In this document: piece after piece, positions 45,233-56,258 of the stretch
How the letters are laid out: each line of letters starts with the position of its first letter
Numbering within the stretch: the stretch's first letter is position 1
Assembly: GCF_000760215.1 (NCBI RefSeq)
Contig: NZ_JNAW01000002.1
Coordinates: 404,300 to 468,299 of the forward strand
Source: Prochlorococcus sp. MIT 0603
GTDB lineage: Bacteria > Cyanobacteriota > Cyanobacteriia > PCC-6307 > Cyanobiaceae
Direction of reading: 5' to 3'
Length of the DNA stretch: 64,000 bases
Notes under the pieces: model-generated
The model's database searches: none
Told to the model about the DNA's origin: nothing
Seen by the model: only the letters and a program-made list of their open reading frames with translations
Position numbers and translations under genes: made by a program

Positions 45233-48200
45233 TTAATCAGTATCTACACCTTCAATTTTATCTTCGACTTCTTGGTATAACTCTTTAAGTTGTTCTATAT
45301 TCTCTTCAGACGTATCCCAATAACCCCTACCATTAACTTCTAGAAGTGTTCCAACAATTCTTCTAAAACTATGAGGATTAAGCTCCATTAATTTTTTCCT
45401 CATTTCAGGATCATTTATAAATGTTTCATTGGATTCTTCGTATACAAAGTTATCCACTTGACCACTAGTAGCACTCCACCCCAAGGTGTAATTCAATCTA
45501 TTGGATACTTCTCTAACTCCTTCATAACCAGAGTTAAGCATTCCTTCATACCATTTAGGGTTTAGTAGCTTTGTTCTTGAATCAAGTCTAATTGTTTCGC
45601 TTAAAGATCTAACTTGTGCATTTGCTGTAGTGGTGTCAGCTATATAGCTATTTGGCTTTTTGCCGTCATCTCGTAACTTTGATATTAAGTTTGTTGGATC
45701 AGAATCAAAGTAGTGGCTCACGTCTGTCAAAGATATTTCTGATGAATCAAGATTTTGAAAAGTAACATCTGCTGTTTTCATAACTGATTCAAAAACTTCT
45801 CTTTTCTGATTCATTTCCCCAGGATTATCTGCATTAAATGCATATGTTTTTCTAGAAAGGTACATCTCCTGAAGTTCATTCTCTTCTTCCCAAGTAGAGT
45901 TTTCAACTGCAAGGTTTACATTTGAACTATAACTTCCACTTGAATTGGAAAATACTCTGCATGAAGCTTCTCTAATAGAAATACCTTCAGCTTCAGACTG
46001 AGCAAGTGAATGTTTTCTTACAAAGTTTTCTTCAATTGGTTCTTCAGCTTCAGCAGCCATTTTTACGGCTTGATCTATTAGCGCCATTTGGTTTATAAAT
46101 AAATCTCTAAATACTCCAGAGCAATTAACTACTACATCTATCCGTGGTCTCCCAAGCTCTTCTAGAGGTATTAACTCTAGTTTATTTACTCTACCTACAG
46201 AATCCGGCTTTGGTTTAACTCCTACAAACCAAAGAATTTGTGCAAGGGATTCACCGTAAGTTTTTATATTATCAGTTCCCCAAAGTACACAAGCTATAGT
46301 TTCCGGCCAATCTCCTTGCTCTTCTTTTTGCTTTTCAATTAGTTTATCTACAACTCCTTTTGCTGAAGCAACTGCAGCTGCAGTTGGAATTGATTGTGGA
46401 TCTAAGGCATGAATATTTTTGCCACTAGGTAAAACATTCGGATTTCTTATTGGGTCTCCTCCTGGCCCTGGAAGTACATAGTCTCCATCCAAAGCCTTTA
46501 ATAGACTATCCATTTCTTTGTCGGCACATATTTGATTAAGACAGAAACGAAGATAATCAAATAGTTTATCTAATTCTTTAACATTAATATTTTTAAAGCC
46601 ATTCTTTTGGCATGCGTTCATCCATGGTGAAGGAAAGTTTAATCCAAGTATTTGTAGAAATTCTATTAATCGAGTTATTAGACTTTTATTTAGACTTACT
46701 CTTCCATCTGAACCTGTTAAAGAAATAACCATAGCTCTAACAGCTGATCTAGCTGTATCTGTAATTCTTTTATTCATTTCAACAGCGAATAATTCTCCAT
46801 TGTTATTGCCTTTATAAATATCTTCGATATTTTTTCCTATTGATTCAGCTAATAAACCAGGAAGAGATCTTATTTCTTCTTGCTCTCTTTCCAAAGCTGC
46901 AATACTTACTAAACTTGCTATTGCCTCCTCTGCAGTTGGAGGCATTCCTATAGTATGCAAACCACAAGGAAGTAATCTGCTTTCTATTTCCATAAGCTGT
47001 CCATATATTGCTCCAACAATCGAGTCTCGTTTTTCCAAACTTAAGGTTGCTGCATCTTCATCTGGAAGCGTTACATCCTTGTCAAGATTACATTTTTTTG
47101 ATGTTTCTATAATGGCATTTACTATCTGAATTCCTCTACTATTTTCTCTTAACTGTTGATACGATCCAACTAATTCACTTAATTCTTTTAGACCTTTGTA
47201 TAAACCTGCGTTTTCTGCTGGCGGAGTTAAATAACTAATTGTTGAAGCATATCCTCGCCTTTTTGCAATTGTTGCTTCTGATGGGTTATTTGCTGCGTAG
47301 TAATAGAGATTTGGTAAACCACCAATTAACGAATCTGGATAACAAGTATCACTCATACCCATTTGTTTTCCTGGCATGAATTCTAATGATCCATGTGTAC
47401 CAAAATGAAGTACTGCATCGGCATCCCAGACCTTTTCTAGATAGGTGTAATAAGCAGCAAAACCATGATGAGGACTTGCACTTTTGGAATAAAGTAATCT
47501 CATTGGATCTCCTTCATATCCAAATGTTGGCTGAACTCCTATAAATACATTTCCAAAATGACATCCATATATTAATAAGTTTTGACCATCACTGTTAAGG
47601 TTCCCAGGAGGCTTTCCCCAATTTTCTTCTAAACGCGCTGAATAAGGAGTTAATCTCTCGTATTCATTAACACTCATTCTATGAGCAATTGTTAATTCAG
47701 GAGAGCCTTCAAGTGCTTCTGGATCGTTAATTAATTTATGCATTAATCCTTTAGCATCTGTTGGTAATCCTTGGATGTCATAACCTTTTGATTTCATTTC
47801 TTCGAGAACTCTAAAGATAGACCCAAATACATTTAGATAAGCTGCTGTTCCTACATTTCCTTTGTCTGGAGGAAAACTAAAGACTGTGATTGCTAATTTC
47901 TTTTCACTTCTTGGTTTTATTCTTAAGGACGACCATTTAATAGCCCTTTGGGCAATTGCATCAACTCTGTCTTGAAGTGTATGAGCTTTTCCAGTTGCGT
48001 CATCTCTACCAGATAAAACAATAGGCTCAATTGCTCCATCAAGTTCAGGAATTGCAATTTGTAGAGCAACTTGAACTGGATGAAGGCCTAGATCGCTTCC
48101 TTCCCATTCTTGAGTTGTTTGGAATACTAAAGGCAATGCAACCATATAAGGTCTATTTAATTTCTTCAGGGCTTCAATTGCTTTTGGATGATCTTGTCTG

Positions 48201-49246
48201 GCAGGGCCGCCGACTAATGCAAAGCCAGTAAGAGATACTACTCCGTCCACCAATGGATTATCTGTTTCTAATTGATCGTAAAAAAACTCTTTAACTGGTT
48301 TAGAAAAATCAAGGCCTCCACAAAAAACAGGTATAACTGTTGCGCCTCTGTATTCGAGCTCTTGGATTACGGCCACATAATGTGCATCATCCCCAGTCAC
48401 TATATGGCTTCTCTGAAGAACTAAGCCTATAACAGGACCTTCCCTTGCTTTTTTACTTAGATCTTTTCTATTTTTGCTCCAATCAAGATAATCATTTAAA
48501 TCTTCATACATTTTTGAGGCTAAAGGATGCCATATACCTAGATCTGGAAATACTTCTGGTTCCTTAACTTCAATGCCTAAATCAGATTCATTTTCAATAT
48601 TTGCAAATACATATTTGTCTGCTAATAGTAAGAAGAAATTTTTTAAATTCTCTGGTGTACCTCCTAACCAATATTGAAAGCCGAGTATAAAGTTTCTAGC
48701 ATCTTGAGCTTTCTCAACAGGTAAATATTTAAGTATGGATGGAAGTGTATTTAATAGCTTTAGCATTGAATCTTGGAAGCCTGCACCACCAGCTTCCTTC
48801 CTCTTTTTCATAAAATCACCAATCAGGCTTTTGCTTTGTCCTAATTGGGCCATAGAAAAGGAACCAAGTTTATTAAGCCTCATCACTTCAGGCATTGATG
48901 GGAATATCACAGCAGCTTTTAAACTCTCTCTGTGGGGTTCAACTGCTTCAACGACCTTTTGAGCTAGGTCTTCTATAAAAATTAGTGATCCAATAAAGAC
49001 ATCTGCTTCTGCAATATCAGATTTGAAATCTGAAAAATTTGATTCATCTCTTAATTCTTCAATGAGATATCCATTTAGATCTATCCCTACGGATCCTTTT
49101 TGTTCATTAAGTGCTTTGGCTGCTTCGGTTAAAGAATTTTGGTATTGAGGTTCTAAAACTAGGTAAACTATTTTCATTATAAATTTATGGTTTTGCCCTT
49201 CAACAGGAGAGACTCTGCGATTTGCTGAGCGAACCTGTGTAAACAT
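45233..49246 (-). CDS. chlH: Magnesium chelatase subunit ChlH
   Basis: The 1337-residue porphyrin-binding subunit that, with ChlI and ChlD, inserts Mg into protoporphyrin IX as the first committed step to chlorophyll. The start [18 protein letters not shown] is the normal cyanobacterial N-terminus, so the full frame is used rather than the internal Met before [12 protein letters not shown]. Conserved blocks are [40 protein letters not shown] and, near the C-terminus, [21 protein letters not shown]. No chlI or chlD lies nearby. Confidence 0.98.
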   Translation of the reverse strand: MFTQVRSANRRVSPVEGQNHKFIMKIVYLVLEPQYQNSLTEAAKALNEQKGSVGIDLNGYLIEELRDESNFSDFKSDIAEADVFIGSLIFIEDLAQKVVEAVEPHRESLKAAVIFPSMPEVMRLNKLGSFSMAQLGQSKSLIGDFMKKRKEAGGAGFQDSMLKLLNTLPSILKYLPVEKAQDARNFILGFQYWLGGTPENLKNFFLLLADKYVFANIENESDLGIEVKEPEVFPDLGIWHPLASKMYEDLNDYLDWSKNRKDLSKKAREGPVIGLVLQRSHIVTGDDAHYVAVIQELEYRGATVIPVFCGGLDFSKPVKEFFYDQLETDNPLVDGVVSLTGFALVGGPARQDHPKAIEALKKLNRPYMVALPLVFQTTQEWEGSDLGLHPVQVALQIAIPELDGAIEPIVLSGRDDATGKAHTLQDRVDAIAQRAIKWSSLRIKPRSEKKLAITVFSFPPDKGNVGTAAYLNVFGSIFRVLEEMKSKGYDIQGLPTDAKGLMHKLINDPEALEGSPELTIAHRMSVNEYERLTPYSARLEENWGKPPGNLNSDGQNLLIYGCHFGNVFIGVQPTFGYEGDPMRLLYSKSASPHHGFAAYYTYLEKVWDADAVLHFGTHGSLEFMPGKQMGMSDTCYPDSLIGGLPNLYYYAANNPSEATIAKRRGYASTISYLTPPAENAGLYKGLKELSELVGSYQQLRENSRGIQIVNAIIETSKKCNLDKDVTLPDEDAATLSLEKRDSIVGAIYGQLMEIESRLLPCGLHTIGMPPTAEEAIASLVSIAALEREQEEIRSLPGLLAESIGKNIEDIYKGNNNGELFAVEMNKRITDTARSAVRAMVISLTGSDGRVSLNKSLITRLIEFLQILGLNFPSPWMNACQKNGFKNINVKELDKLFDYLRFCLNQICADKEMDSLLKALDGDYVLPGPGGDPIRNPNVLPSGKNIHALDPQSIPTAAAVASAKGVVDKLIEKQKEEQGDWPETIACVLWGTDNIKTYGESLAQILWFVGVKPKPDSVGRVNKLELIPLEELGRPRIDVVVNCSGVFRDLFINQMALIDQAVKMAAEAEEPIEENFVRKHSLAQSEAEGISIREASCRVFSNSSGSYSSNVNLAVENSTWEEENELQEMYLSRKTYAFNADNPGEMNQKREVFESVMKTADVTFQNLDSSEISLTDVSHYFDSDPTNLISKLRDDGKKPNSYIADTTTANAQVRSLSETIRLDSRTKLLNPKWYEGMLNSGYEGVREVSNRLNYTLGWSATSGQVDNFVYEESNETFINDPEMRKKLMELNPHSFRRIVGTLLEVNGRGYWDTSEENIEQLKELYQEVEDKIEGVDTD

Positions 49247-49372
49247 CTCTCTATTTGCTAGGTATTTTGACCAAGCCTACTTTTATTAGTGTCTTTACTG
49301 TGGCTTTTACTTAATTGCTGTTACATCTCACTTTACGAATTCATATCATTAGTTAAATAAACCTTTTCTCCG

Positions 49373-50224
49373 ATGCATTTAGATACCAATCAAAAAACAC
49401 CAGTTCTTGTTGCTGGAGCTCTAGGTAAAATGGGGTCTGAGGTGATTAAAGCAATTTGCAAATCTAGTGACTGTAAATTAATTGGGGCAATAGATAATAA
49501 TGAGAATGAACAAGGGAAGGATATTGGTATTGCATTAGGTATAAATGAGTTGGAGATTCCTATAACATCTGATTTAGAAGGTTCATTGTGCTTAGCAAGC
49601 CAAACATATAGAGATGCAACTACTGGAAATGGTGCTGTATTAGTTGATTTTACTCATCCAAATGTCGTTTATGATCATGTTAGAGCTGCAATAGCTTATG
49701 GAGTAAATCCTGTAATAGGTACCACAGGCCTTACTTCTATCCAAATTAAAGAATTGAGTGATTTTGCAGAAAAGTCATCAATTGGAACTGCAATTATACC
49801 TAATTTTTCAGTAGGTATGGTCTTATTACAGCAAGCAGTCGTTGCAGCATCTGGTTTTTATGATCATGTTGAATTAATAGAATCCCATCACAATCAAAAG
49901 GCAGATGCACCAAGCGGTACATGTATAAAAACAGCAGAATTAGCAGAAGAACTAAGTAAGACTTTTAATGATTCAAACGTAAAAGAACATGAATCATTAA
50001 AAGGCTGTAGAGGTGGTTTAAGTAAAAATGGTATTCGAATCCATTCAATTCGTCTTCCAGGCATAGTTGCTCAACAACAAGTTATATTTGGTTCTTCTGG
50101 AGAGACATATACGTTATGCCATAACACCATTGATAGATCAGCCTATATGCCAGGAGTCTTGCTTGTTATTAGTAAAGTTAGAAGATTAGAGTCTCTAGTT
50201 TATGGGCTCGAAAAGCTTCTCTGA
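49373..50224 (+). CDS. dapB: 4-hydroxy-tetrahydrodipicolinate reductase
   Basis: Lysine and diaminopimelate pathway reductase of 283 residues. Seen are the N-terminal dinucleotide loop [36 protein letters not shown], and the active-site signature [14 protein letters not shown] with catalytic His and Lys. It is divergent from chlH with a 126-base gap and followed 18 bases later by a membrane protein gene. Confidence 0.97.
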   Translation: MHLDTNQKTPVLVAGALGKMGSEVIKAICKSSDCKLIGAIDNNENEQGKDIGIALGINELEIPITSDLEGSLCLASQTYRDATTGNGAVLVDFTHPNVVYDHVRAAIAYGVNPVIGTTGLTSIQIKELSDFAEKSSIGTAIIPNFSVGMVLLQQAVVAASGFYDHVELIESHHNQKADAPSGTCIKTAELAEELSKTFNDSNVKEHESLKGCRGGLSKNGIRIHSIRLPGIVAQQQVIFGSSGETYTLCHNTIDRSAYMPGVLLVISKVRRLESLVYGLEKLL

Positions 50225-50242
50225 ATTTACCTTGAAAAAAGT

Positions 50243-50890
50243 ATGCTAATCCCATTACGACCAAAAGAGCTAGAAAGGCTTATACCATCTGTTGCTACAA
50301 GTACTCAATTTGTATCAGCATTAGGTAATCCTAGAAAGATCTTACAAAGAATAATCATTTCATCTATAGGCGGAGTTATTACTTTATTAATAAGTCAAAG
50401 TCAAGTTACTAGTCAGTTCTATTCAATATGGTTGATTTTAGGAGTTATTTTCCTTTTATATATTTTATGGGGCCCTATCTTAGAAGCTAGTAGAAAAAAT
50501 TCTAAGATTAGAAAATATGCATTTAGTGCTATTTTTGAAGGTAAAGTTAGTTCTATCTATACACAAGAACGAATAGAAAATAGACAAGAACAAGCAAATA
50601 GGAAGGGCGAGCTTGAACTAGTCGAAAATAGAAGGACATGGTTAATACTCGAACTAGGTGATAATGATGGATATCTTAGTAAAGTACAATTCCCTTTAGA
50701 CAACAAGCATCAAACAATTAACGAAGGCGATATGATCAGATGTCTTGTATTTAGCAATAAAAGAGATTTCTCAAATATATCTAATATAACTGATGCTTGG
50801 CTACCTAAAAGAGGCCTTTGGGTTGGAGAATATCCATTCTTATTGAGACCAGCTTTTGAAGAGATATGTTATATGAGAATCAGACATTAA
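50243..50890 (+). CDS. Conserved cyanobacterial membrane protein
   Basis: A 215-residue protein beginning MLIPLRPKELERLIPSVATS, with two membrane helices around residues 38-72 and a soluble C-terminal domain (TWLILELGDNDGYLSKVQFP; GLWVGEYPFLLRPAF). Homologues in cyanobacteria are often labelled phosphate ABC transporter permease, a name the two-helix architecture does not support. Function is unknown. It is probably cotranscribed with dapB. Confidence 0.75.
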   Translation: MLIPLRPKELERLIPSVATSTQFVSALGNPRKILQRIIISSIGGVITLLISQSQVTSQFYSIWLILGVIFLLYILWGPILEASRKNSKIRKYAFSAIFEGKVSSIYTQERIENRQEQANRKGELELVENRRTWLILELGDNDGYLSKVQFPLDNKHQTINEGDMIRCLVFSNKRDFSNISNITDAWLPKRGLWVGEYPFLLRPAFEEICYMRIRH

Positions 50891-50945
50891 TTTTTAAATA
50901 ATCACTTGCTAAGTACAGCTTAATTTTTATTTGCTATTGAACATT

Positions 50946-52106
50946 ATGAATCTTGATCTAAATGCAAAGGTTATAGGAGGGGGAGCTACAGGTGCATTGC
51001 TTTCATTAGCACTCTGTAAAGAAAAATTAAACGTAAGTATTTTTGAGAATCAGACATATGAATCTATTATTTCTAGAGACAGAGTTTATGCTATAACTCA
51101 TTCGTCAAGAAGATTATTTCAAAAACTAAATATCTGGTCAGAAATTAGAGAGTATTTAAACCCATTCAATAGTTTAATAATTGAAGACTCAATTATTAAT
51201 AAAAAATTTTTACTAGAAACTAAGGACTTATCCATTGATAGTCAAAAATATAATGCTATTGGCTGGACGATAGATCACAAGGAACTCATGAATTTCCTTT
51301 TTAACAAGCTTGGTAATTATCCAAATATTAAACTATATTTTGATTGTAAACAATCATTTTCTGATGATAATATCGGATATGACTATTATTTTGCTGCTGA
51401 TGGACTCTCGTCTTTATATAGAACAAAATGGAATATAAAACGCCATTATTTCAGATATCATCAAGCATGTGTTACCTTTAAAATAATTTTGAGAGGAGAT
51501 AATCTCAATCAAGCATATGAAATCTTTAAACAAGATGGTCCAATGGCCATACTGCCCGTAAAAGCAGGGCAGTATCAAATAGTTTTGAGTTCATCATTAC
51601 AAAAATGCGAACAAATAATAAATCTATCAACCTCTAGATTCTTCGATTATATTGCTCCATTATTTCCATCTCATTTGGAAGTAGATCAATTAGTCAATCA
51701 GCCTCAATCTTTTCCTTTGTGTTTTTCATTAGCTAGAAACTTACGCAAGGGTAATAAATTCCTACTTGGGGAATCAGCACATTCACTTCACCCTGTTGGT
51801 GGACAGGGCCTTAACCTTTCTATTAGAGATATTGATTCTATTATTACCATGATTTATCATGACAATAAAAATAATAGAAAATATCATGTAAAAAAAATTA
51901 ATCGAGATAATTATTCATGTCGACGCTATATTGATATTATAGTAACATCATTATTGACTGATTCTTTAGTTAGATTCTTTTCAAATAAAAACACTGTCTT
52001 AACAATTTTACGCAGATTAGTATTTATTTTTCTTATTAAATTTACTTACCTTCGTAAAATTATACTATCTATTATGACAGATGGAATTTTAGACATTAAA
52101 CTATAA
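50946..52106 (+). CDS. UbiH/VisC-type FAD-dependent hydroxylase
   Basis: A 386-residue flavoprotein monooxygenase. I choose the ATG at 50946 (MNLDLNAKVIGGGATGALLS) over the TTG 15 bases upstream. The FAD-binding GGGATGALLSLAL and the second motif LLGESAHSLHPVGGQGLN are intact. In cyanobacteria such enzymes may act on quinone or other prenylated aromatics; the substrate is unproven. Its AT content is high and the region after residue 300 is poorly conserved. Confidence 0.82.
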   Translation: MNLDLNAKVIGGGATGALLSLALCKEKLNVSIFENQTYESIISRDRVYAITHSSRRLFQKLNIWSEIREYLNPFNSLIIEDSIINKKFLLETKDLSIDSQKYNAIGWTIDHKELMNFLFNKLGNYPNIKLYFDCKQSFSDDNIGYDYYFAADGLSSLYRTKWNIKRHYFRYHQACVTFKIILRGDNLNQAYEIFKQDGPMAILPVKAGQYQIVLSSSLQKCEQIINLSTSRFFDYIAPLFPSHLEVDQLVNQPQSFPLCFSLARNLRKGNKFLLGESAHSLHPVGGQGLNLSIRDIDSIITMIYHDNKNNRKYHVKKINRDNYSCRRYIDIIVTSLLTDSLVRFFSNKNTVLTILRRLVFIFLIKFTYLRKIILSIMTDGILDIKL

Positions 52107-52133
52107 ATCAATTTTGGATATTATTAGATTATA

Positions 52134-52352
52134 ATGATTTATACAAGCTACAAAAGAAATCCTCCTTCAGAGTACTTTTGTAATTACTTAAAAAAGGAAT
52201 TTTCATTAAACGATAAAGCAATTAATTTATGTATTAAACATAGTCAGTTAGAAAATGCGCCCATATCAATAATTCTATGGAACTTTGGTCTCATTACCCT
52301 CAAACAATATCAACTACTTATTGATTGGATTCATCAGAATAAAAAAGATTGA
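52134..52352 (+). CDS. DUF2949-like small protein
   Basis: A 72-residue protein: an N-terminal helix pair (YLKKEFSLNDKAINLCIKHS) followed by PISIILWNFGLITLKQYQLL, which matches the cyanobacterial DUF2949 pattern of an LPxxLWQYGLISLxQLxxLxDWL-like core. Function is unknown. Confidence 0.78.
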   Translation: MIYTSYKRNPPSEYFCNYLKKEFSLNDKAINLCIKHSQLENAPISIILWNFGLITLKQYQLLIDWIHQNKKD

Positions 52353-52512
52353 TTAATTTTCTTTATAGTTTGCTATGATTATTGAGTATATTATAATTAC
52401 CAACTTTTATTTTATTGACCATACTAAATTCTAGGCAAATCCTTCATTATCTAACCCTCCTTATTAATGATCTTCCTTTTATCAATGCACATTCATATCT
52501 AAGATGAAATAA

Positions 52513-52548
52513 AATACTTATGCTTATTGATCGATAAGCATAAGTATT
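52513..52548. other. Perfect 15-base hairpin upstream of the DUF3038 gene
   Basis: AATACTTATGCTTAT at 52513-52527 and its exact complement at 52534-52548 enclose a 6-base loop, TGATCG. It lies 25 bases upstream of the DUF3038 gene start and about 160 bases after the DUF2949 gene. No T-run follows, so it may be a weak terminator for the upstream transcript, or an operator or leader stem of the downstream pair. Confidence 0.55.
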
Positions 52549-52572
52549 CTATTTATGATCTAATATTATTCC

Positions 52573-53133
52573 ATGACTTCACTAATCACACATAATTTCT
52601 TGGGATTCCAAACTTCTAAAGTACGTAGAGCCTTAGAAAAGATCGATTTACTCTTCTTGGCTATTGAAGCAATAGATATTAACGCTTCACAATCTTTTGA
52701 CTTTGCATCAAGAAAGCTTGATCTATTAACTGTCTTTCCTAACTCTATTGAGATCTGGAAATCAAGATGCCACAATCCTATTCGTAGATCAGCTAGAAAT
52801 TCTTCTATATCAACAGAATCTTTTAATGCCTTATTAGTCCTTCTTTCGTCTATGACGGGTCAACTCTATCCACAGATACGAGTTCTTTTGTCAACAAGAG
52901 GATATGACCCAATGAATGATATTAAATTCGAGCAATTTAGAACAAGGTTTTCTGAATTGATTTCTGAAAGGATGAATTTAAGAAGAGGAGCCGTAAGGAA
53001 ATACCTTAACAAGGCTGAGACTTCAAAAACTTTTCACCGTAAACTATTAATGATCTTAGCTCTTTCCTCTGGTCCAGGTGGATTATATCGCCTTTCCTCT
53101 AGTATATTTGATCCTTTGAATGCTATGCTATAA
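52573..53133 (+). CDS. DUF3038 protein
   Basis: A 186-residue soluble helical protein of a cyanobacteria-restricted family (LEKIDLLFLAIEAIDINASQ; LRRGAVRKYLNKAETSKTFH; LALSSGPGGLYRLSSSIFD). Function is unknown. It is followed two bases later by a DUF4335 gene; the two families are commonly adjacent, suggesting a functional pair. Confidence 0.83.
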   Translation: MTSLITHNFLGFQTSKVRRALEKIDLLFLAIEAIDINASQSFDFASRKLDLLTVFPNSIEIWKSRCHNPIRRSARNSSISTESFNALLVLLSSMTGQLYPQIRVLLSTRGYDPMNDIKFEQFRTRFSELISERMNLRRGAVRKYLNKAETSKTFHRKLLMILALSSGPGGLYRLSSSIFDPLNAML

Positions 53134-53135
53134 CT

Positions 53136-53744
53136 ATGAAAATTAGTAGAAAATTTACAGAAGGAATAGCTAGATTAGATCTTGAAGGTATACCTGACCA
53201 ATCATTGGGACATGATCAAAATACCATAGGAATTCTTATGAATTGGAGATTAGACTTGATAGGACTATCAGTTTTAGAAGGAAAGATTGAAAATTTGGTT
53301 AACCTGATTTATGTAATATCTACTTATTCTAGATATTGTATTTCAGGTATTTATAAGCCTGTAAATGATGAAAGCGGATCTATATCCTTATCCAATGAAT
53401 CTAATTTTCATAAGCTTAAGCTAATTAGTACGAAAAGCAATATAAAGCCACTAACTTTAGAATTAGATGATGCTGAATTAGCTGACCTAACTAAATGCCT
53501 CGACAAGGTAACTAATGATACCAATTTGGCAATTCAATGGAATATTCCAAACTCCAAAAAGCTTTTTCGAAGTCAGTTAATAAGTAATTTATATGATCCT
53601 ATCAGGATCATATACCCAATTACTGGTCTTGCTATATTCTCTCTCACAGTATTACTTTTTTACAATTATCCTCGATCAATTCAACCAGAGACCACAGTAG
53701 GCTCATCAGTTCTACCAAGTAGATCAGAAAATAAAATAGATTAA
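53136..53744 (+). CDS. DUF4335 protein
   Basis: A 202-residue protein of a cyanobacterial family. The N-terminal strand-rich part is RKFTEGIARLDLEGIPD and GILMNWRLDLIGLSVLEG, the central part has LELDDAELADLTKCLDKV, and a membrane helix near residues 164-182 is followed by a short polar tail. The gene is paired with the DUF3038 gene. Function is unknown. Confidence 0.82.
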   Translation: MKISRKFTEGIARLDLEGIPDQSLGHDQNTIGILMNWRLDLIGLSVLEGKIENLVNLIYVISTYSRYCISGIYKPVNDESGSISLSNESNFHKLKLISTKSNIKPLTLELDDAELADLTKCLDKVTNDTNLAIQWNIPNSKKLFRSQLISNLYDPIRIIYPITGLAIFSLTVLLFYNYPRSIQPETTVGSSVLPSRSENKID

Positions 53745-53803
53745 TATCTTGACGGATTACATTTTCAGGTCAGAATTAAAAAAATAATATAAATATATCT
53801 TTA

Positions 53804-54172
53804 ATGGTACTGTCAGGTCCTAATAAGAAGAGAAAGCAAGCTAGGAGCTTCATTTTTAGGGGTAAAAACGGAAAAAAGAAAGTCAGGCAAATAATAGAAG
53901 CAATTCTAATGTTGGTAATAGGATCAAATTTAATTGTATTTTTAAATACACTTCCGTCTGATTTTATAACAACAAGGCTCTCCAAAGAGATTTGGATTCA
54001 ACTATATACTGCTTTAAGTAGTATTTTCAATTCTCTATCTAGTATTTGTGTTGCTCTAATCGTAATAACCCTTTTGATCGCTAGTTTACTATTGATCCTA
54101 GGCGGAATATTTAGGCTACTTGTTATTTATAGTCGAAGGAAATCAAAGTCTAGTAAAAATAAATCTGATTAA
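53804..54172 (+). CDS. Hypothetical two-helix membrane protein
   Basis: A 122-residue protein with a strongly basic N-terminus (NKKRKQARSFIFRGKNGKKK), one helix at about 30-48 and a second at about 80-108, then a basic tail. I do not recognise a family. The opposite strand also has an open frame of 69 codons, but only the plus frame shows membrane-protein logic and positive flanks. Confidence 0.55.
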   Translation: MVLSGPNKKRKQARSFIFRGKNGKKKVRQIIEAILMLVIGSNLIVFLNTLPSDFITTRLSKEIWIQLYTALSSIFNSLSSICVALIVITLLIASLLLILGGIFRLLVIYSRRKSKSSKNKSD

Positions 54173-54306
54173 TTACTGAAATTATATATTCATAAAAAAT
54201 AATGATATAATACTTTAATGAAATGTATTTATAGTTTACCTAAAACAAAATATTAATATTAGGTTATTAAACAAAACTCTTTCTCACCTTAATTAAAATC
54301 TTTGAT

Positions 54307-54711
54307 ATGTCAGAAAAGCGTTTCTCAATATTATTTATTTTATTTAGCCAAATATTAGTCCTTAGATATTTATTAAGCCTATATTTTAATGGCTCACTGT
54401 TCTGGATACCTGTAGGCATTTCATTTGTTCTAGTGCTTATGATATTAATTACCGATGACAAATCAATTTATCGCCTTACAAGTAATTTCAGCCTTAATAG
54501 GCAAATTCAGATATCAGCGTATTTAGTTCTATGCTTTATATATATATTCGCTTGTTTGGCTGGCTTAATACTCTTAACCAAATTGATACCTATTAATGAT
54601 TACAGCATTACTTTGGTTCCATTTATAGCATTATATATTTGCGTATTTGGTTCAATTGTTGGTATAACTCATAAGCTATTTTCCGCCATGCGAAACAACG
54701 CAAAGTATTAA
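54307..54711 (+). CDS. Hypothetical four-helix membrane protein
   Basis: A 134-residue protein with four membrane helices (about residues 6-26, 30-48, 70-92, 100-122) and small polar ends. No family is recognised. It is an isolated gene in the run of small proteins that extends to petN. The preceding gap, 54173-54306, holds nothing that I can support. Confidence 0.55.
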   Translation: MSEKRFSILFILFSQILVLRYLLSLYFNGSLFWIPVGISFVLVLMILITDDKSIYRLTSNFSLNRQIQISAYLVLCFIYIFACLAGLILLTKLIPINDYSITLVPFIALYICVFGSIVGITHKLFSAMRNNAKY

Positions 54712-54777
54712 CAAATAATAACTCTGCTTATAATTTTACCTATATTATTATAATAGATAAAATTAATTATTAACTTT

Positions 54778-55092
54778 ATGTTGTCTGTAATTAAGTACAG
54801 TTCTGAGGACTGTGGCACTTGCCACCGTATGAGTCATTATGATGCATCAGTAACCATAGAGATGAATCTTGAATTTATTGATGTTCCTATGCAGGATACT
54901 AATCAATACAGAAAGTATAGAAGAATACTAATATCTAAATATCCAAACAAAGAAGGAATGGGATGGCCCACATATTTAATTGTTGAGGAACCTTTGGCTG
55001 ACTTTAAAATAATAGGAGAGATTAAAGGAGGAATGTCAAAAGGTGAATTTAGAGAGAATTTAAATGATATTATTAATACTAGTAATTTATAA
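54778..55092 (+). CDS. Small thioredoxin-like protein
   Basis: A 104-residue thioredoxin-fold protein with the active site ECGTCH-type motif SSEDCGTCHRMSHYDAS near residue 12 and a cis-proline segment GMGWPTYLIVEE. A redox-active C-x-x-C pair is present (Cys12, Cys15). No signal peptide is seen, so it is likely cytosolic. Its partner is unknown. Confidence 0.75.
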   Translation: MLSVIKYSSEDCGTCHRMSHYDASVTIEMNLEFIDVPMQDTNQYRKYRRILISKYPNKEGMGWPTYLIVEEPLADFKIIGEIKGGMSKGEFRENLNDIINTSNL

Positions 55093-55097
55093 GTTAA

Positions 55098-55274
55098 TCA
55101 TTGTTTAGGATATAGTTTTTCAATATTTTTCTTTTGTTGTTCTTTTTTACTTTTATCAATTAAATAATCTCTTCTTCTCCTTGCTATAAGTCCTGGTAAG
55201 TACCATAAGACAGAAAAAAAGACCAACATAAATATTGGATTTTTCCATGTCATAAAAGCTATTTGATCAAGCAT
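55098..55274 (-). CDS. 58-residue small membrane protein
   Basis: An ATG frame on the minus strand encodes MLDQIAFMTWKNPIFMLVFF, continuing into a helix that ends at WYLPGLIARRRRDYLID with a basic stop-transfer and a lysine-rich tail. The pattern of one hydrophobic helix followed by RRRRDYL is well formed and typical of small thylakoid proteins, so I think the gene is real. It is convergent with the thioredoxin-like gene (gap of five bases). Function is unknown. Confidence 0.6.
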   Translation of the reverse strand: MLDQIAFMTWKNPIFMLVFFSVLWYLPGLIARRRRDYLIDKSKKEQQKKNIEKLYPKQ

Positions 55275-55352
55275 TAATTTGTATGAATATATTTATATTA
55301 TATACCATTTTTTAAGTAAAACCTCGTCAAATGTATATGCTTTATGTTTCTA

Positions 55353-55448
55353 TTAACCAAGTAGATTTAGCCGTAAAATAATCAAAAATGTTAAGCACAA
55401 GACTATTGAACCAATTGAAGCCATAGCCAATAAGAGGGATAGATTCAT
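55353..55448 (-). CDS. 31-residue single-helix membrane protein
   Basis: An ATG frame encodes MNLSLLLAMASIGSIVLCLT followed by FLIILRLNLLG, essentially a single membrane helix. The size is like cytochrome b6f or photosystem minor subunits, but I cannot match it to PetL, PetM, PsbX, PsaM or similar. It lies 78 bases upstream of the 58-residue gene on the same strand. Confidence 0.45.
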   Translation of the reverse strand: MNLSLLLAMASIGSIVLCLTFLIILRLNLLG

Positions 55449-55608
55449 GAATAAATAGCTAATATAATTAATACATAAATGGTGACTTTTTCACTTATTA
55501 TACCTTGATATTTTTACTTTGTGGATTCATTATATAAATAATAGTACAAATGCTACGCTTTCAACTATAAATTAATCTATTATCATTAGACTCTAGTCTT
55601 AATAATAT

Positions 55609-55989
55609 CTATTTGGTTTTAGACTTTACTTTTTTGATTAATGTATAAGTTGTTTTTTTGCCCATCTTGTCTGGAACAGTAATACTACAACCCTTGTCGC
55701 GTTTTATATTGCACTTTTTATTAGCTTTAGTAGTCTTCCATGTACATGGAACCTCTGATACTACAGAGGACGTGATTTTCCATCCATTTTCAAGATATGA
55801 CTCAATACTGTTTTTATTGCAAGCAACTGATATTTCAATCGACTCAGTAATATATACATCTGTAGATTTTGCTTTACCTCCCTTGTGGAGCAAACCTCCA
55901 CCTTGTTCTATAAGTGAACAGCCACTTAATATAAATATAGAGCCAAGCATTAATAAGCCTGTTGTCTTTCTATAGGTTATCATTCGCAT
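55609..55989 (-). CDS. Putative lipoprotein
   Basis: A 126-residue exported protein. The N-terminal segment TTGLLMLGSIFILSGCSLIE has a clear lipobox (LSGC), predicting cleavage before the cysteine and lipid anchoring. The mature part has four further cysteines (VACNK, VPCTW, KKCNIKRDKGCS) that could form two disulfides. No family is recognised. The 55449-55608 gap shows nothing I can support. Confidence 0.65.
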   Translation of the reverse strand: MRMITYRKTTGLLMLGSIFILSGCSLIEQGGGLLHKGGKAKSTDVYITESIEISVACNKNSIESYLENGWKITSSVVSEVPCTWKTTKANKKCNIKRDKGCSITVPDKMGKKTTYTLIKKVKSKTK

Positions 55990-56057
55990 TCTTTAGATTC
56001 TCATTTATAATACTCCATACAATAAAAAATATTATACGTATTAGCAAATTAATAAAT

Positions 56058-56258
56058 TTATTTCTTCTTTTTTGATTTGCTCTTCTTTGGATCAATAACG
56101 GTCAATAATTCTTCCATTTTAGTCATTAAGTCTTTTATATTATTAGCTTCAGGCAGCTGTAATTCTTCTGTAACAGCAAGATGTATCGTCCTTAGCTCTG
56201 CACGCAAGTGTTTTAGATGAGTCTTGACAGCCTCTTTCTTTTCTTTAGCTGTTGCCAT
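56058..56258 (-). CDS. Small lysine-rich helical protein
   Basis: A 66-residue, strongly helical protein (MATAKEKKEAVKTHLKHLRA...) ending in a lysine-rich tail (DPKKSKSKKKK). The composition suggests nucleic-acid or ribosome association, but there is no recognised domain. Confidence 0.55.
   Translation of the reverse strand: MATAKEKKEAVKTHLKHLRAELRTIHLAVTEELQLPEANNIKDLMTKMEELLTVIDPKKSKSKKKK

Noticed and set aside
53776-53985. 69-codon minus-strand frame opposite the two-helix membrane protein
   Set aside because: It is the mirror of a plus-strand gene with better membrane-protein features and no independent evidence.
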